Part shown: positions 17,301-25,735 of the stretch, in pieces
How positions within the stretch are numbered: the stretch's first letter is position 1
Layout: each line of letters starts with the position of its first letter
From: Oscillospiraceae bacterium
Lineage (GTDB): Bacteria > Bacillota > Clostridia > Oscillospirales > Oscillospiraceae
Assembly (NCBI GenBank): GCA_902791215.1
Contig: CADAUZ010000007.1
Location: forward strand, 44,327 to 108,326
Direction: 5' to 3'
Length of the DNA: 64,000 bases
The notes under the pieces: model-generated
Told to the model about the DNA's origin: nothing
Seen by the model: the letters and a program-made list of their open reading frames with translations, nothing else
Database searches by the model: none
Position numbers and translations under genes: made by a program

Positions 17301-18659
17301 GCCGATCACGGTCCACACCATGAAGAGGATATAGGTCTCGGTAGCGAGCATATCATCCCCGAACAGGGCCGGGAAGAGCAGGCATGCGCCGAACACGATC
17401 ATCGTCGCAAAGCCGATGAAGCCCGTCACCGTCTCGTGTCTGCGCTTTTCCTTCTGTGCGGTCTTCAGCGCCGCCGCCGACACGAAGCCGTAGATCAGTG
17501 TTGCGCCGAGAGTGGTCACGTCAACGATCCAGCCAATGGCTGTCCTGCCGACAAAGAGGATGGGGATGCTCAAAAAGCCCACCAGGAGCATGGCGTTTGC
17601 GGGGATGTGGCTTTCATTGAGTTCGGCAAATCTGGAAGGCAGGATATCGTCGCACGCGGCAGCATAGAACAGGCGGCTGAGGGCGCGCAGATTGCCGATC
17701 AGGCTTGTCAGAATGAGTGACAGGAGCGAAAACATCAATACCGCCACGCCGAAATTCCCCAGGTAATGATGGGCGGCGTAGAAGGCGGGCAGGCCCTCCA
17801 GACCGGAATAGCTGTCCAGATTGCGGATATACGAAAGCCAGCTCTCGTTGCCCGCGGGGTAGGCCGTCACGCTCAGCAGGACGACAAAGATGTACAGCGC
17901 CGTCGACATGAGCACGGAAGCGACAAGGATGCCGTAGAGCTTGTCCTTTTTAAAGTTGAACTCCTCCGCCGAGTGGGTGATGCTCTCAAAGCCGATGAAG
18001 GCCCAGGGAGAGATGAAGGCGATGCGCAGCGTCTGCATCAACGCTCCCCTCTCCGGGACAAAGGCCGGGGCGAGACTCACTTTGCGGCCCGTGAGCGCCG
18101 CGGCGGCGCAGAGGGTAATCCCGATGCAGAAGATCAGCACCATCACGACCATGGCGTGGGCGGCGATCCTCTTGCTGCGGATGCACAGGGCGATCACGCC
18201 GACGATGGCAAACATGGTCAGCAGCGTCTCTCCCAGGTAGACCTCATAGCCGAACACGGAAAAGAGGTAGCCGAACTTGAAAGCGTCACCGATAAAATAG
18301 CGGGCAAACAGGGGCAGGCTGGTGGCGTTTGCCCAGAACATGGAGATGTAGGTCAGACTGAGAAACCAGAAGACCAGAAAAGCGCGGTCATAGCCAAAGA
18401 CCTCCCGCGTGTAGGTATAGATGCCTCCGGCAAGGGGATAGCGGCTTGCCATGTAGAAGAAGTTGCGGCTGATAACGAGCATCAGCGCCATGCCGACAAG
18501 CAGGCCGAGGATGCTGCCGGCGGGTCCCGCCTGGGCGAGGTAGGTGTTGGCCGTGACGACCAGGGACCCCCAGCCCACGCTGGTGCCCACCGCCAGCGCC
18601 CAGGCTGCAGCGGGAGAAAGATAGGGCTGAAGTCCTGCCTGCGTTTTTTGGTCTTTCAT
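14322..18659 (-). CDS. Giant APC permease-GGDEF-REC-GGDEF*-EAL fusion protein
   Basis: 1445 residues. Order: APC permease-like core with about 12-13 helices (1-490; TSVGWGS at 26-32, SPWAFIGFES at 217-226), extracytoplasmic loop (about 495-540), one helix (541-558), active-looking GGDEF (658-662; no RxxD before it), receiver domain (761-880; acidic pocket E766-D767, phospho-acceptor D811, K861), a second GGDEF fold with degenerate GADTF (967-971), and EAL phosphodiesterase (1060-1310; E1091-A-L, N1150, E1182, D1214-D1215, K1235, E1271 all kept). The roughly 130-residue C-terminal tail resembles a sensor fold I cannot assign. It may make and destroy cyclic di-GMP in one chain, switched by substrate at the membrane and by phosphorylation at D811. 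Confidence 0.9.
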   Translation of the reverse strand: MKDQKTQAGLQPYLSPAAAWALAVGTSVGWGSLVVTANTYLAQAGPAGSILGLLVGMALMLVISRNFFYMASRYPLAGGIYTYTREVFGYDRAFLVFWFLSLTYISMFWANATSLPLFARYFIGDAFKFGYLFSVFGYEVYLGETLLTMFAIVGVIALCIRSKRIAAHAMVVMVLIFCIGITLCAAAALTGRKVSLAPAFVPERGALMQTLRIAFISPWAFIGFESITHSAEEFNFKKDKLYGILVASVLMSTALYIFVVLLSVTAYPAGNESWLSYIRNLDSYSGLEGLPAFYAAHHYLGNFGVAVLMFSLLSLILTSLIGNLRALSRLFYAAACDDILPSRFAELNESHIPANAMLLVGFLSIPILFVGRTAIGWIVDVTTLGATLIYGFVSAAALKTAQKEKRRHETVTGFIGFATMIVFGACLLFPALFGDDMLATETYILFMVWTVIGLLFFRSIIKKDHARRFGKAIIVWIVLLALVVFMAMIWSYRAEQKSTETAIFAIRDYFSDTARTDTEGDAAFIQEQLEQIQRTDRLNTLLVSGLFVMALGAMLVNHVSMKRWETKAVKERDAARQTAFTDPMTGAKSKHAYLTHEKAINTAIDNGTSPNFAVVVCDVNGLKKINDTLGHKAGDEYIRKAFDMICDIFQHSPVYRVGGDEFVVILTGRDYVIRNELLLALHDRSVEHIGTGGVVVSGGLSEYVPGEDENYHSVFQRADELMYEEKKLLKGLGAVTRDDAEDAANARLPGSDEELLRLKRHVLIVEDESVNLIMLGNILQTRYEVLYASDGVEALGQLKAHKDEIALVMLDLQMPRMSGMEVLKIMREEADFREIPVIVLTADQSSEVECLKVGAMDFIPKPYPKPEIILARANRCIELSEKRNIIQSTERDSLTRLFNLDYFLRYVRMFDRHYTDMPMDAIVIDINRFHMINERYGKQYGDSVLAKIGENIRVIARDVGGFGCRRGADTFLIYCPHQEDYGALLDRASEGLAEDENASNRVRLRLGVYANVDKSLEIERRFDYAKIAANTVKASYLKAVGIYDTEMHKAELYKARLLEDFRPSLKNRRFKVYFQPKYDIRPDVPVLSSAEALVRWDHPELGLISPGIFIPLLEDNGMILELDEYVWRETAARIRQWKDRFGFAVPVSVNVSRIDMLTPNLKSIFMEILASHDLKAEDLMLEITESAYTGDSEQVISTARELRGMGMGFRIEMDDFGTGYSSLGMLSQLPIDALKLDMSFIRSAFGEKRDMRMIELIIDIADYLRVPVVAEGVETEEQYLVLKAMGCDLVQGYYFSRPVPPEDFDRFLLERGKVSVPKSAAKKSGMSISKALTSDFESIFYVDVTSDYYLEFYNGAGGELEIRPGGTDFSSDIRDKFFGDICAEDLPAVEAELSRERLQRCAGEDESISLAFRMKRGGSLKNYLLQSIRTRNSDDHHIVIGVRPE

Positions 18660-18699
18660 TTTGGATCACTCCGTAAAACATTCTGCACAGCGGCTGTGT

Positions 18700-21600
18700 T
18701 TAAACGCGCGGGGGCATTATGCGTGCGAGCGTGTCGTAAAGGCGCTCGGGCTCGACGGGCTTGCCCAGATGGGCGTTCATGCCCGCTTTCCGGGTGCTCT
18801 CCACATCATCGTCGAAGACATTGGCGGTCATAGCGATAATCGGGATCGCAGCCGCGTCCGGACGCTCGAGCGCGCGGATGGCCCTGGTTGCGGTGATGCC
18901 GTCCATGACCGGCATGCGCATGTCCATGAGGATCGCGTCATAATACCCGGCGGGATGCTTGCCGAACATCTCGAGGGCGACCGCGCCGTTTTCGGCGTGC
19001 TCGGTAAGTACATCCTCGATCTCGAGCAGATCCTGCAAAATCTCTGCGTTCTGCTCCACGTCCTCCACGATGAGGATGCGGCGTCCGGCAAGACTGCTCT
19101 CCTGCGCGGGTTCTTCTTCCGCCTCGGCAGGCTCGATGCCGGAGCGGTGCAGCAGCACATTGTGGATCTGCTGCAGGAGACTGTCGGCATACAGGGGCTT
19201 TGCGATGATGCCGTCCACCCCGTCCCTCCGGGCGTCCTCGTCGATGATGTCCCAGTTGTAGCCCGTGAGCACGATAACGGCGGTCTTGCCCTCATCAAAG
19301 GAGCGAAGCTCCCGCGTCAGCTCCAGGCCGTTCATGCCGGGCATCTTGTAGTCGGTCAGCAGCAGATCATAGCCGCGGCCCCTGTCATGGGCGCCGCGCA
19401 GGGCGGCAAGTCCCTCGCGGCCGCTTGCGGCGGTGTCGGCCTCGATGCCGATGGACTGAAGTACGATCCTCCCATGCTCGCAGGCGATCTCATCGTCGTC
19501 CACCACCAGAGCCCGCAGGTTTTCCGGCAGGTCGATCCCCTGAGCCGCCTGCGCCTGTCGGTCGGAAGCCCCAAGGGTGACGGTCACGGTGAACACGGAG
19601 CCGACGCCCTTTTCGCTGTCGACATGAATGTCGCCGTTCATCATCTCGACGAAATTCTTGGTGATGGCCATGCCGAGGCCGCTGCCGCCGTAGCGGTTGG
19701 TAGAGGTGGCGTCCTCCTGAGAGAATGCCTCGAAGAGCTTGGGGATGAAGGCTTTGTCCATGCCGATGCCGGTGTCGCGCATGACAAAGCGCATGGTGCA
19801 GGCATCTGCCTCGCGGGCAAGCTGTTCCACGGTCAGGGTCACGTCGCCGGGGGCGTCGGTAAACTTGACGGAGTTTCCGAGGATGTTGATGAGCACCTGC
19901 TTGAGCTTCATATCGTCGCCGAAGTAGTAGTCCCCTACCCGGCCCACGATCTGGCACTCATAGTGCAGGCCCTTGTCCTGGCACTGGCCGTTGATGATGA
20001 TGTTGATCTGATCCAGAAATTCGCGGAAGGAAAATTCCTCGTTTTTGAGCACCATGCGGCCCGACTCGATGCGGCTCATGTCGAGGATGTCGTTGATGAG
20101 TCCCAGCAGATGCTTGGCGCTGGCCCCGATCTTCTCGAGCTGCTCTCTGGTCTGGGGCTGGAGGTTGGGGTTTCGCAGCGCGATATTGTCCAGGCCGATG
20201 ATGGCGTTCATGGGAGTGCGGATCTCATGGCTCATGTTGGAAAGAAAGCTGGTCTTGGCGCGGCTTGCCTCCTCGGCCAGGACCTTTTCCACTTCGATCT
20301 GCTTTTCCCGCTTCTGGATCTGGTAATAGATGTCAAACAGGATGATCAGCGCAAAGATGATGAGCACCATATGTACCGTGTCGCTCACAGTATGGGCGGC
20401 CTTGGCCTGCTCGAGCACATCACGCATATACTCCGCGCCCGGATCATCCGCGGCGGACATGCCGGCCTCCGTGAACTTTTCGGTGTAGTAGTTCTGGATG
20501 GGCGCGACAGACTGGTCAATGGCGGCATCGGTGGCCTCGGTGGTCCAGACGCTGGAGGCGTAGATGATGAGCGCCAGCAGCACCACCCACACGATGACCG
20601 AGCGTCCGAAGCGCCGCTCCTTGTCCCGGCGGAAAACCCAGCGGAAGAAAACGAGTCCCAGGATGCCCCAGGCGGCCAGGATGAAATAGGATTCCATCGA
20701 GAGGGTCTTCACATCCGTGAGGTTCGGGATCAAAAACTCCGCCGCGAACAGGAGCGAAACGATAAAGCCCGCAATCCCCGTTGCGGTGAAAAGCCGATTC
20801 TTTTCCTCACGCGCGTTTTTCCAGGCGGCGGCCGAGGCGTAGGCATAGGCGATGGTCGCGCCGACGGTGGTCACGTCCACGATCCAGCTGATGGCGGTCC
20901 TGCCGAAAAAGGGCAGCACCACGGACACCGCAAGGATCGAGAGGATCGCGCGGCGCGGCACGCAGTTTTCATCGCACTCGCCGACCCAGCCGGGCAGCAT
21001 CCCGTCATCCGAGATGGATTTGAGAAGTCTGCTCAGCGCGATGTAATTACCGATGAGCCCCGTAAAGATGCCGCAAAGCGCGGCTGTGCCGAGGATCAGC
21101 GTGCCGCCGTTTCCAAGTGCCCGATGGGCGGCATAGAAGGTAGGCTGGGAGGCAAGACCCGAGCGCTCCCCCAGGGTGTTGACATAGTCAAGCCAGCTTG
21201 CGCAGCCCTCGGGCAGGGCCGTCACCGCCAGCAGCGACAGCAGGATATACGCAAGCCCCGCCGTCACGACCGCGGCGCTCAGGATCACGAAGGAGCGCTT
21301 GAGCGGGAATTTGACCTCCTCAGAGGAGTGGGAGATGGATTCAAAGCCCACGAAGGCCCAGGGTGTCAGGGCAAAGATCGTGAACACCCCGCCGAATTTG
21401 CTGTGTGACGGCGCAAAAGCAGGCTCAAACGCTGCGCCCTGAACACTGGCGCGCGCCGCGGCAAAGCACACGACAACGCCGCCGAAGAGCAGGATCGCCA
21501 TGATGATCTGCGTTTTTTCACTGAGCTTTTTTTGCAGGCACAAAAGGGCCGCGATCAGCAGCGCCCCCGCCGCCAGCAGGATCTCCCCCATGTACACATG

Positions 21601-22023
21601 GTAGCCCGCGATCACATAGTGAAAGCCGAACTGGAAGGCCGATCCCATCAGGGTGCGGACGATCAGCGGCAGGGCGGTTGCGTTGGCCCAGATGATGGCC
21701 ACATAGGTGATGATCAGAAACCAGGCGCTCACAAAGCCGTGATCGTAGCCGAAGCTGCGCTTGGTGAAGGTATAGGCGCCGCCGCAGCCGGGGAAACGGT
21801 TCATGAGATAGTGGTAGTTTGCCGCCAACAGCAGCATGACCGCCGCGCCGAGGCCAAGACCGAGCGCGGTGCCTACCGGGCCCGCGATCGGCAGGAAGGT
21901 GTTGCCGGGCATGACAAAAGCGCCCCAGCCCACGGCACACCCGAAGGCCAGCGCCCACGCGCCGAGCGGCGTCAGGTACGTGCATACCCGGCGGTCCTCA
22001 TGGTTTCTTTCTTCAGTGCTCAT
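18700..22023 (-). CDS. APC permease-histidine kinase-REC-REC hybrid sensor
   Basis: 1107 residues. The APC permease-like core (1-490; CAVGWGAFVMPGNTF, TPWAFVGFESISHSSEE) ends in the same extracytoplasmic loop and last helix (about 551-567) as the two fused GGDEF proteins. Then follow a coiled-coil stretch, HisKA with phospho-acceptor H599 (SHEIRTPMN), HATPase (N-box N713/N717, DTGIGM, GGSGLGMAI), and two receivers: REC1 with D891 and K942, REC2 with D1034 and K1088. It is a hybrid kinase with a transporter-like input domain, analogous in concept to CbrA (SLC5-type input) but using a different superfamily. The free HPt gene directly upstream is the obvious partner for passing phosphate on. Confidence 0.92.
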   Translation of the reverse strand: MSTEERNHEDRRVCTYLTPLGAWALAFGCAVGWGAFVMPGNTFLPIAGPVGTALGLGLGAAVMLLLAANYHYLMNRFPGCGGAYTFTKRSFGYDHGFVSAWFLIITYVAIIWANATALPLIVRTLMGSAFQFGFHYVIAGYHVYMGEILLAAGALLIAALLCLQKKLSEKTQIIMAILLFGGVVVCFAAARASVQGAAFEPAFAPSHSKFGGVFTIFALTPWAFVGFESISHSSEEVKFPLKRSFVILSAAVVTAGLAYILLSLLAVTALPEGCASWLDYVNTLGERSGLASQPTFYAAHRALGNGGTLILGTAALCGIFTGLIGNYIALSRLLKSISDDGMLPGWVGECDENCVPRRAILSILAVSVVLPFFGRTAISWIVDVTTVGATIAYAYASAAAWKNAREEKNRLFTATGIAGFIVSLLFAAEFLIPNLTDVKTLSMESYFILAAWGILGLVFFRWVFRRDKERRFGRSVIVWVVLLALIIYASSVWTTEATDAAIDQSVAPIQNYYTEKFTEAGMSAADDPGAEYMRDVLEQAKAAHTVSDTVHMVLIIFALIILFDIYYQIQKREKQIEVEKVLAEEASRAKTSFLSNMSHEIRTPMNAIIGLDNIALRNPNLQPQTREQLEKIGASAKHLLGLINDILDMSRIESGRMVLKNEEFSFREFLDQINIIINGQCQDKGLHYECQIVGRVGDYYFGDDMKLKQVLINILGNSVKFTDAPGDVTLTVEQLAREADACTMRFVMRDTGIGMDKAFIPKLFEAFSQEDATSTNRYGGSGLGMAITKNFVEMMNGDIHVDSEKGVGSVFTVTVTLGASDRQAQAAQGIDLPENLRALVVDDDEIACEHGRIVLQSIGIEADTAASGREGLAALRGAHDRGRGYDLLLTDYKMPGMNGLELTRELRSFDEGKTAVIVLTGYNWDIIDEDARRDGVDGIIAKPLYADSLLQQIHNVLLHRSGIEPAEAEEEPAQESSLAGRRILIVEDVEQNAEILQDLLEIEDVLTEHAENGAVALEMFGKHPAGYYDAILMDMRMPVMDGITATRAIRALERPDAAAIPIIAMTANVFDDDVESTRKAGMNAHLGKPVEPERLYDTLARIMPPRV

Positions 22024-22049
22024 TGATTCAATGGCTCCTTCTGCGTGTA

Positions 22050-22418
22050 TCAGCCCTCTTCGTACTGTCGGATGCCCTCTTTGATCCTGTTATACATATC
22101 CTCAATATTATGAAGCTTTTCGCCGATCTCCGCGTCGGACAGCTTACGGGCGTTGCCGGGGCGGAATTCCTCGGTGATCTCCGCCGCCGCGTCCGACAGC
22201 ACCGTAAGTCCGAGATTGGCGCACACGCCCTTGACCGCGTGGGCCGTCTCGAAAAGGCCGGTGGGGTCCATGGTCTTCCCGGCGTCAAGCAGCGTGTCCA
22301 CCACGCCGTTTTTCGGGAATTTGCGAATATGCTTGTCGATCAGCTTTTCAATGTGCAGCACGCGCAGCGCCTGGTCATAGTCGCCGCCGATGGTCTGATA
22401 GAGTTCGGGCAGTGTCAT
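22050..22418 (-). CDS. Stand-alone HPt phosphotransfer protein
   Basis: 122 residues, a four-helix histidine phosphotransfer domain. The phosphorylatable residue is H60 in AHAVKG, matching the HxxKG signature, with the following helix ANLGLTVLSDAAAEITEE. It lies 5 bases after the REC-EAL gene and 26 bases before the permease-kinase gene, so it is embedded in the operon. In a phosphorelay it would carry phosphate from the REC domains of the two hybrid kinases to the receivers on the EAL proteins. That route is inferred from gene order and domain content. Confidence 0.93.
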   Translation of the reverse strand: MTLPELYQTIGGDYDQALRVLHIEKLIDKHIRKFPKNGVVDTLLDAGKTMDPTGLFETAHAVKGVCANLGLTVLSDAAAEITEEFRPGNARKLSDAEIGEKLHNIEDMYNRIKEGIRQYEEG

Positions 22419-22423
22419 TTGAT

Positions 22424-24118
22424 TCAGTTCCTTTCTATGGCGATCTCTTTTTCGATCAGCTTTTCAAAATCCTCGCTCGGCAGCGGACGGGAGAAGTAGT
22501 AGCCCTGCACCAGGTCGCATTTTCCGCTGCGCAGGATCTCCAGCTGCTTTTCGGTCTCCACACCCTCGGCCACCACCGAAACCTTGAGGTAGCGGGCGAT
22601 GTCCAGGATCAGGGAAACAAGGCGGCGGTCGGTCTCGCTTTCCTCGATGTTGCGGATGAACTTCATGTCCATCTTCAAAACGTCGATGGGCATGTCCGAC
22701 AGCATGTTCAGGGACGAGTAGCCGGAGCCGAAGTCGTCCATCTCGATCTCAAAGCCCTTGTTTCTGAGGCTCTTGATCACGTCCAGCACCTGCTTTGCGT
22801 TGTCAGTATAGGCGGATTCCGTGACCTCCAGCTTGAGGTCTTTGTAGCTCAGGCCGTTGTCCAGGACCAGGTGGTCAAGCCTGCCCGGCAGCGTGGGGTC
22901 AAACACGTCGGAGCGGGAGAGGTTTACGGACACCGGCAGTGTAAAGCTGTATTTTTCCTTCCAGCGGGCGATCTGCTTTGCCGCCTCCTGCCAGACGAAG
23001 TTGTCTACCACGCCGATGAGGCCGTTGCCCTCAAAGAGCGGGACAAAGCTGCCGGGAGAGATCATGCCGAGATCGGGATGCTTCCAGCGGATGAGCGCTT
23101 CGGCGCTCGAAAGGCGGGGCGGATCGACCTGGATATTGTACTTGGGCTGGTAGTAGACCTGGAACTGCCGCTCCTCCACCGCGGGACGCAGGTCATTGAG
23201 CAGGCGGCTGTTGAGCAGTTCCCGCATGCGCATGTCTTCATCGTAGATCATCAGCGGGTTCTGATAGTCGCCGCGGACCATATTGCAGGCGGTGCGCGCC
23301 CGGTCAAAGAGCAAAATAGGCTCCACGCCTTCGCGCCAGGGCTTTACGCCCATGCGCAGGTGGATTCTGGTGCTGCGCGACAGGCTGCTGACCTTCTCCT
23401 GGAAGCGGTTGAGCAGCGCCCGGTAATCCGTCTGATGCAGGCAGTAGATATCAAAGCGGTCCGCCTCGATACGGCTGGCGATGCCCTGTGTCTCGCCGAG
23501 GAAGGCGCGGATCTCGTTGCCGATGAGCCGCAGGACATCGTCGCCGAAGTCGCGGCCGTTGAGGGCGTTTATGGTATGGAACTGCTCGATATTCATGACG
23601 ATGGCGTCCAGGTGCAGCTCCGGGTGGTAATGATAGAGGCGGTTTGCGTATTCAAAGAAGAAGTTGCGGCTGTAGAGCATGGTGAGTCTGTCGTGCTCGG
23701 CAGCCGAGATGAGCTGGCGGCCCTCGCTCAGCTCAATGATCCTGCCCACGCGGGCGAGGATGACCTCGGACATGTCAAAGGGCTTGGTGATGAAATCCGC
23801 CGCGCCCATCTGCAGGGCCCGGAGCTCGGCGCTCTTCTCGGCGGTGAGCACGATGATGGGGATGTGCTTTAACTGCTCGTCCTCCCGGACGATCTCCATC
23901 ACTTCAAAGCCGTTCATCACCGGCATCATCAGATCCAGCAGCACCAGCGACAGCTCGTTTGCGTGTGCGCGCATCTGTTCGACAGCCTCTTTGCCGTTTT
24001 CGGCGTATAGAATCTCATAGTCATCCTCCAGGATGATCCCCAGAGAGTCACGGTTGATTTCCTGATCGTCAACCACCAATACAAGCTTTGGCCGCTGCAT
24101 CTGTGTCGATTCAATCAA
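22424..24118 (-). CDS. Response regulator with degenerate GGDEF and EAL phosphodiesterase
   Basis: 564 residues from a TTG at 24118, chosen because AGGAGG lies 8 bases upstream and TTGATTGA overlaps the stop of the upstream kinase. An ATG at 24100 is the alternative. REC at about 9-125 has D62 and K112. A GGDEF fold at about 145-295 is degenerate: EADRF stands where GGDEF should be, so it probably does not make cyclic di-GMP. EAL at about 305-555 keeps E340-A-L, E431, D461-D462, K482 and E518, so phosphodiesterase activity is expected. It is soluble and probably converts phosphorylation into cyclic di-GMP breakdown. The C-terminal half closely resembles the EAL part of the 1445-residue protein. 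Confidence 0.92.
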   Translation of the reverse strand: MIESTQMQRPKLVLVVDDQEINRDSLGIILEDDYEILYAENGKEAVEQMRAHANELSLVLLDLMMPVMNGFEVMEIVREDEQLKHIPIIVLTAEKSAELRALQMGAADFITKPFDMSEVILARVGRIIELSEGRQLISAAEHDRLTMLYSRNFFFEYANRLYHYHPELHLDAIVMNIEQFHTINALNGRDFGDDVLRLIGNEIRAFLGETQGIASRIEADRFDIYCLHQTDYRALLNRFQEKVSSLSRSTRIHLRMGVKPWREGVEPILLFDRARTACNMVRGDYQNPLMIYDEDMRMRELLNSRLLNDLRPAVEERQFQVYYQPKYNIQVDPPRLSSAEALIRWKHPDLGMISPGSFVPLFEGNGLIGVVDNFVWQEAAKQIARWKEKYSFTLPVSVNLSRSDVFDPTLPGRLDHLVLDNGLSYKDLKLEVTESAYTDNAKQVLDVIKSLRNKGFEIEMDDFGSGYSSLNMLSDMPIDVLKMDMKFIRNIEESETDRRLVSLILDIARYLKVSVVAEGVETEKQLEILRSGKCDLVQGYYFSRPLPSEDFEKLIEKEIAIERN

Positions 24119-25697
24119 GGCAGGGGCCTCCTTTCTTCTTTTGGGCAATTGAGATCCAGTGTTTCAGGGTATTATACAGAAGCTCCGCATCCACAGGCTT
24201 GGAAAGGTGCGCGTTCATGCCCGCGTCCCTGGTGGCCTCCATGTCGCTCGGAAGGGCGTTTGCCGTCAGGGCCAGGATGGGGATTTGCTTTGCGTCCTCG
24301 CGCTGCAGCGCCCTGATCTGCCGGGCAGACTCGAGCCCGTCCATGATCGGCATGCGCAAATCCATGAGAATCGCGTCATAATACCACGGCGCGGAAGCCT
24401 GGATCTTGTCGACGGCTTCCCGGCCGTTTTCGGCGCGGTCGCTCTCCGCGTCCTCCAGCTCCAGAAGATCCGCTACGATCTCGGCATTGAGATCCATATC
24501 CTCCACGATCAGGATGCGTTTGCCCGCAAGGCTGACCTGTGGTGTCTCCTGCTGCTCGGCGGGCAGCGTTTCCCTCACGTGCGGGCAGCCCGCGCAATTG
24601 GCGCACATCTCGCTCTGGTCGGGCACACATCCGTCGCAGCTGGCACTCACATCGCCTCCAACGGATAAAAGCGGCAGTCTGACCGTAAAGGTGGAGCCCT
24701 CCCCCTTCCGGCTTTCCACTTCAATCGTTCCGCCCATACGCCTGACAATGCTGTTTGCCGCGCTCAGTCCCATGCCGCTGCCGCCGAAGCGGTTGGTAAA
24801 GCTCTGGTCCTCCTGGGTCAGGGGCTGGAAGATTTTCGACAGGAATTCATCGTCGATGCCGATGCCCGTGTCTGAGATGACAAAGCGCAAGCGGGTGTAG
24901 GCGTCCTGTTCCTGCTCGAACATGACGCAGAAGTGCACGGTGCCCGGCGCGTCCGTAAACTTCACGGCGTTATCCAGGATACACATGAGTGCGCGTTCGA
25001 TCGCGCTTTTGTCTCCGGCGTAATCGCGGTTTGCGCATTTGGAAAAGGAGAACTGGAAGTTCAGGCCCTTCTGTGCGCACAAAAAGGAGATCTGGGCGCA
25101 TATCTGGTCCAGGACCTCCTTGAGTGAGAAGCGCTCCTCCCTTGTGACAGCATCGTCGTTTTTTTCCTGCTGAAAGGTCAGGATGTTCTCAAGCAGTTCG
25201 GCGAGATGTCTTGCGCTGACCCCGATCTTCACCAGCTGGTCACGCGTCTCGGCGGGCAGCTCGGGATTCTTGAGAGCCAGGGTGTCCAGACCCAGGATCA
25301 TATTCATGGGGGTCAGCATCTCATGGCTCATGCTGGCAAGGAAGGCGGCCTTGCTGCGGCTTGTCTCCTCGGCCGCCATGAGCTTTGCTTCCATCTGCTC
25401 ATTTTCCATGATGCGGTTGGTGATGCTGTTGATGAGCCGGTACATGACGTACACGAACACGCTGCCGAAAAACAGGATGCCCGCGACAATCAGATCAGGC
25501 TTTCCGAAAAAGCCGACGAACAGATAGCCCAGAAGGAAGAAGATCAGCAGGACGATGGGGATGTACAGGATGCGCCTCTTGTTTCCCCAGTTTTTCATGC
25601 TCTGCATACGGCGGGCAAAGCTGACAAAGCCGTATATGTTGTAAACCATCAAAGCGCTTCCCAGATATACCAGGCTGTAGATTATCCACTTGATCAC
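24111..25697 (-). CDS. Membrane hybrid histidine kinase with cysteine-rich linker and REC
   Basis: 528 residues, GTG start at 25697 with AGGAGG 6 bases upstream. Three hydrophobic segments (about 5-25, 43-62, 68-90) leave almost no extracellular domain. Then come HisKA with H125 (MSHEMLTPMN), HATPase (LDNAVKF, SDTGIGI, GGSGMGLS), a linker with five cysteines (C354, C357, C365, C368, C371), and REC (D446, K500). The spacing CxxC-x7-CxxCxxC suggests metal or Fe-S binding and perhaps redox sensing, which is unusual between HATPase and REC. It is the first gene of the operon. Confidence 0.92.
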   Translation of the reverse strand: MIKWIIYSLVYLGSALMVYNIYGFVSFARRMQSMKNWGNKRRILYIPIVLLIFFLLGYLFVGFFGKPDLIVAGILFFGSVFVYVMYRLINSITNRIMENEQMEAKLMAAEETSRSKAAFLASMSHEMLTPMNMILGLDTLALKNPELPAETRDQLVKIGVSARHLAELLENILTFQQEKNDDAVTREERFSLKEVLDQICAQISFLCAQKGLNFQFSFSKCANRDYAGDKSAIERALMCILDNAVKFTDAPGTVHFCVMFEQEQDAYTRLRFVISDTGIGIDDEFLSKIFQPLTQEDQSFTNRFGGSGMGLSAANSIVRRMGGTIEVESRKGEGSTFTVRLPLLSVGGDVSASCDGCVPDQSEMCANCAGCPHVRETLPAEQQETPQVSLAGKRILIVEDMDLNAEIVADLLELEDAESDRAENGREAVDKIQASAPWYYDAILMDLRMPIMDGLESARQIRALQREDAKQIPILALTANALPSDMEATRDAGMNAHLSKPVDAELLYNTLKHWISIAQKKKGGPCLD

Positions 25698-25712
25698 GGC
25701 GGACCTCCTTTC

Positions 25713-25735
25713 AAAAAAGCAGCCTGAAAGCTGCT
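25713..25735 (-). terminator. Leader hairpin with T run just before the signalling operon ribosome site
   Basis: On the minus strand AGCAGC-TTTCAG-GCTGCT followed by TTTTT. Immediately after it comes GAAAGGAGG, the ribosome site of the first gene. It looks like an intrinsic terminator inside the 5' leader, so the operon may be controlled by attenuation. The stem is short (6 bp, extendable by G-C at the base), so a weak or regulatory pause is possible. Confidence 0.55.
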
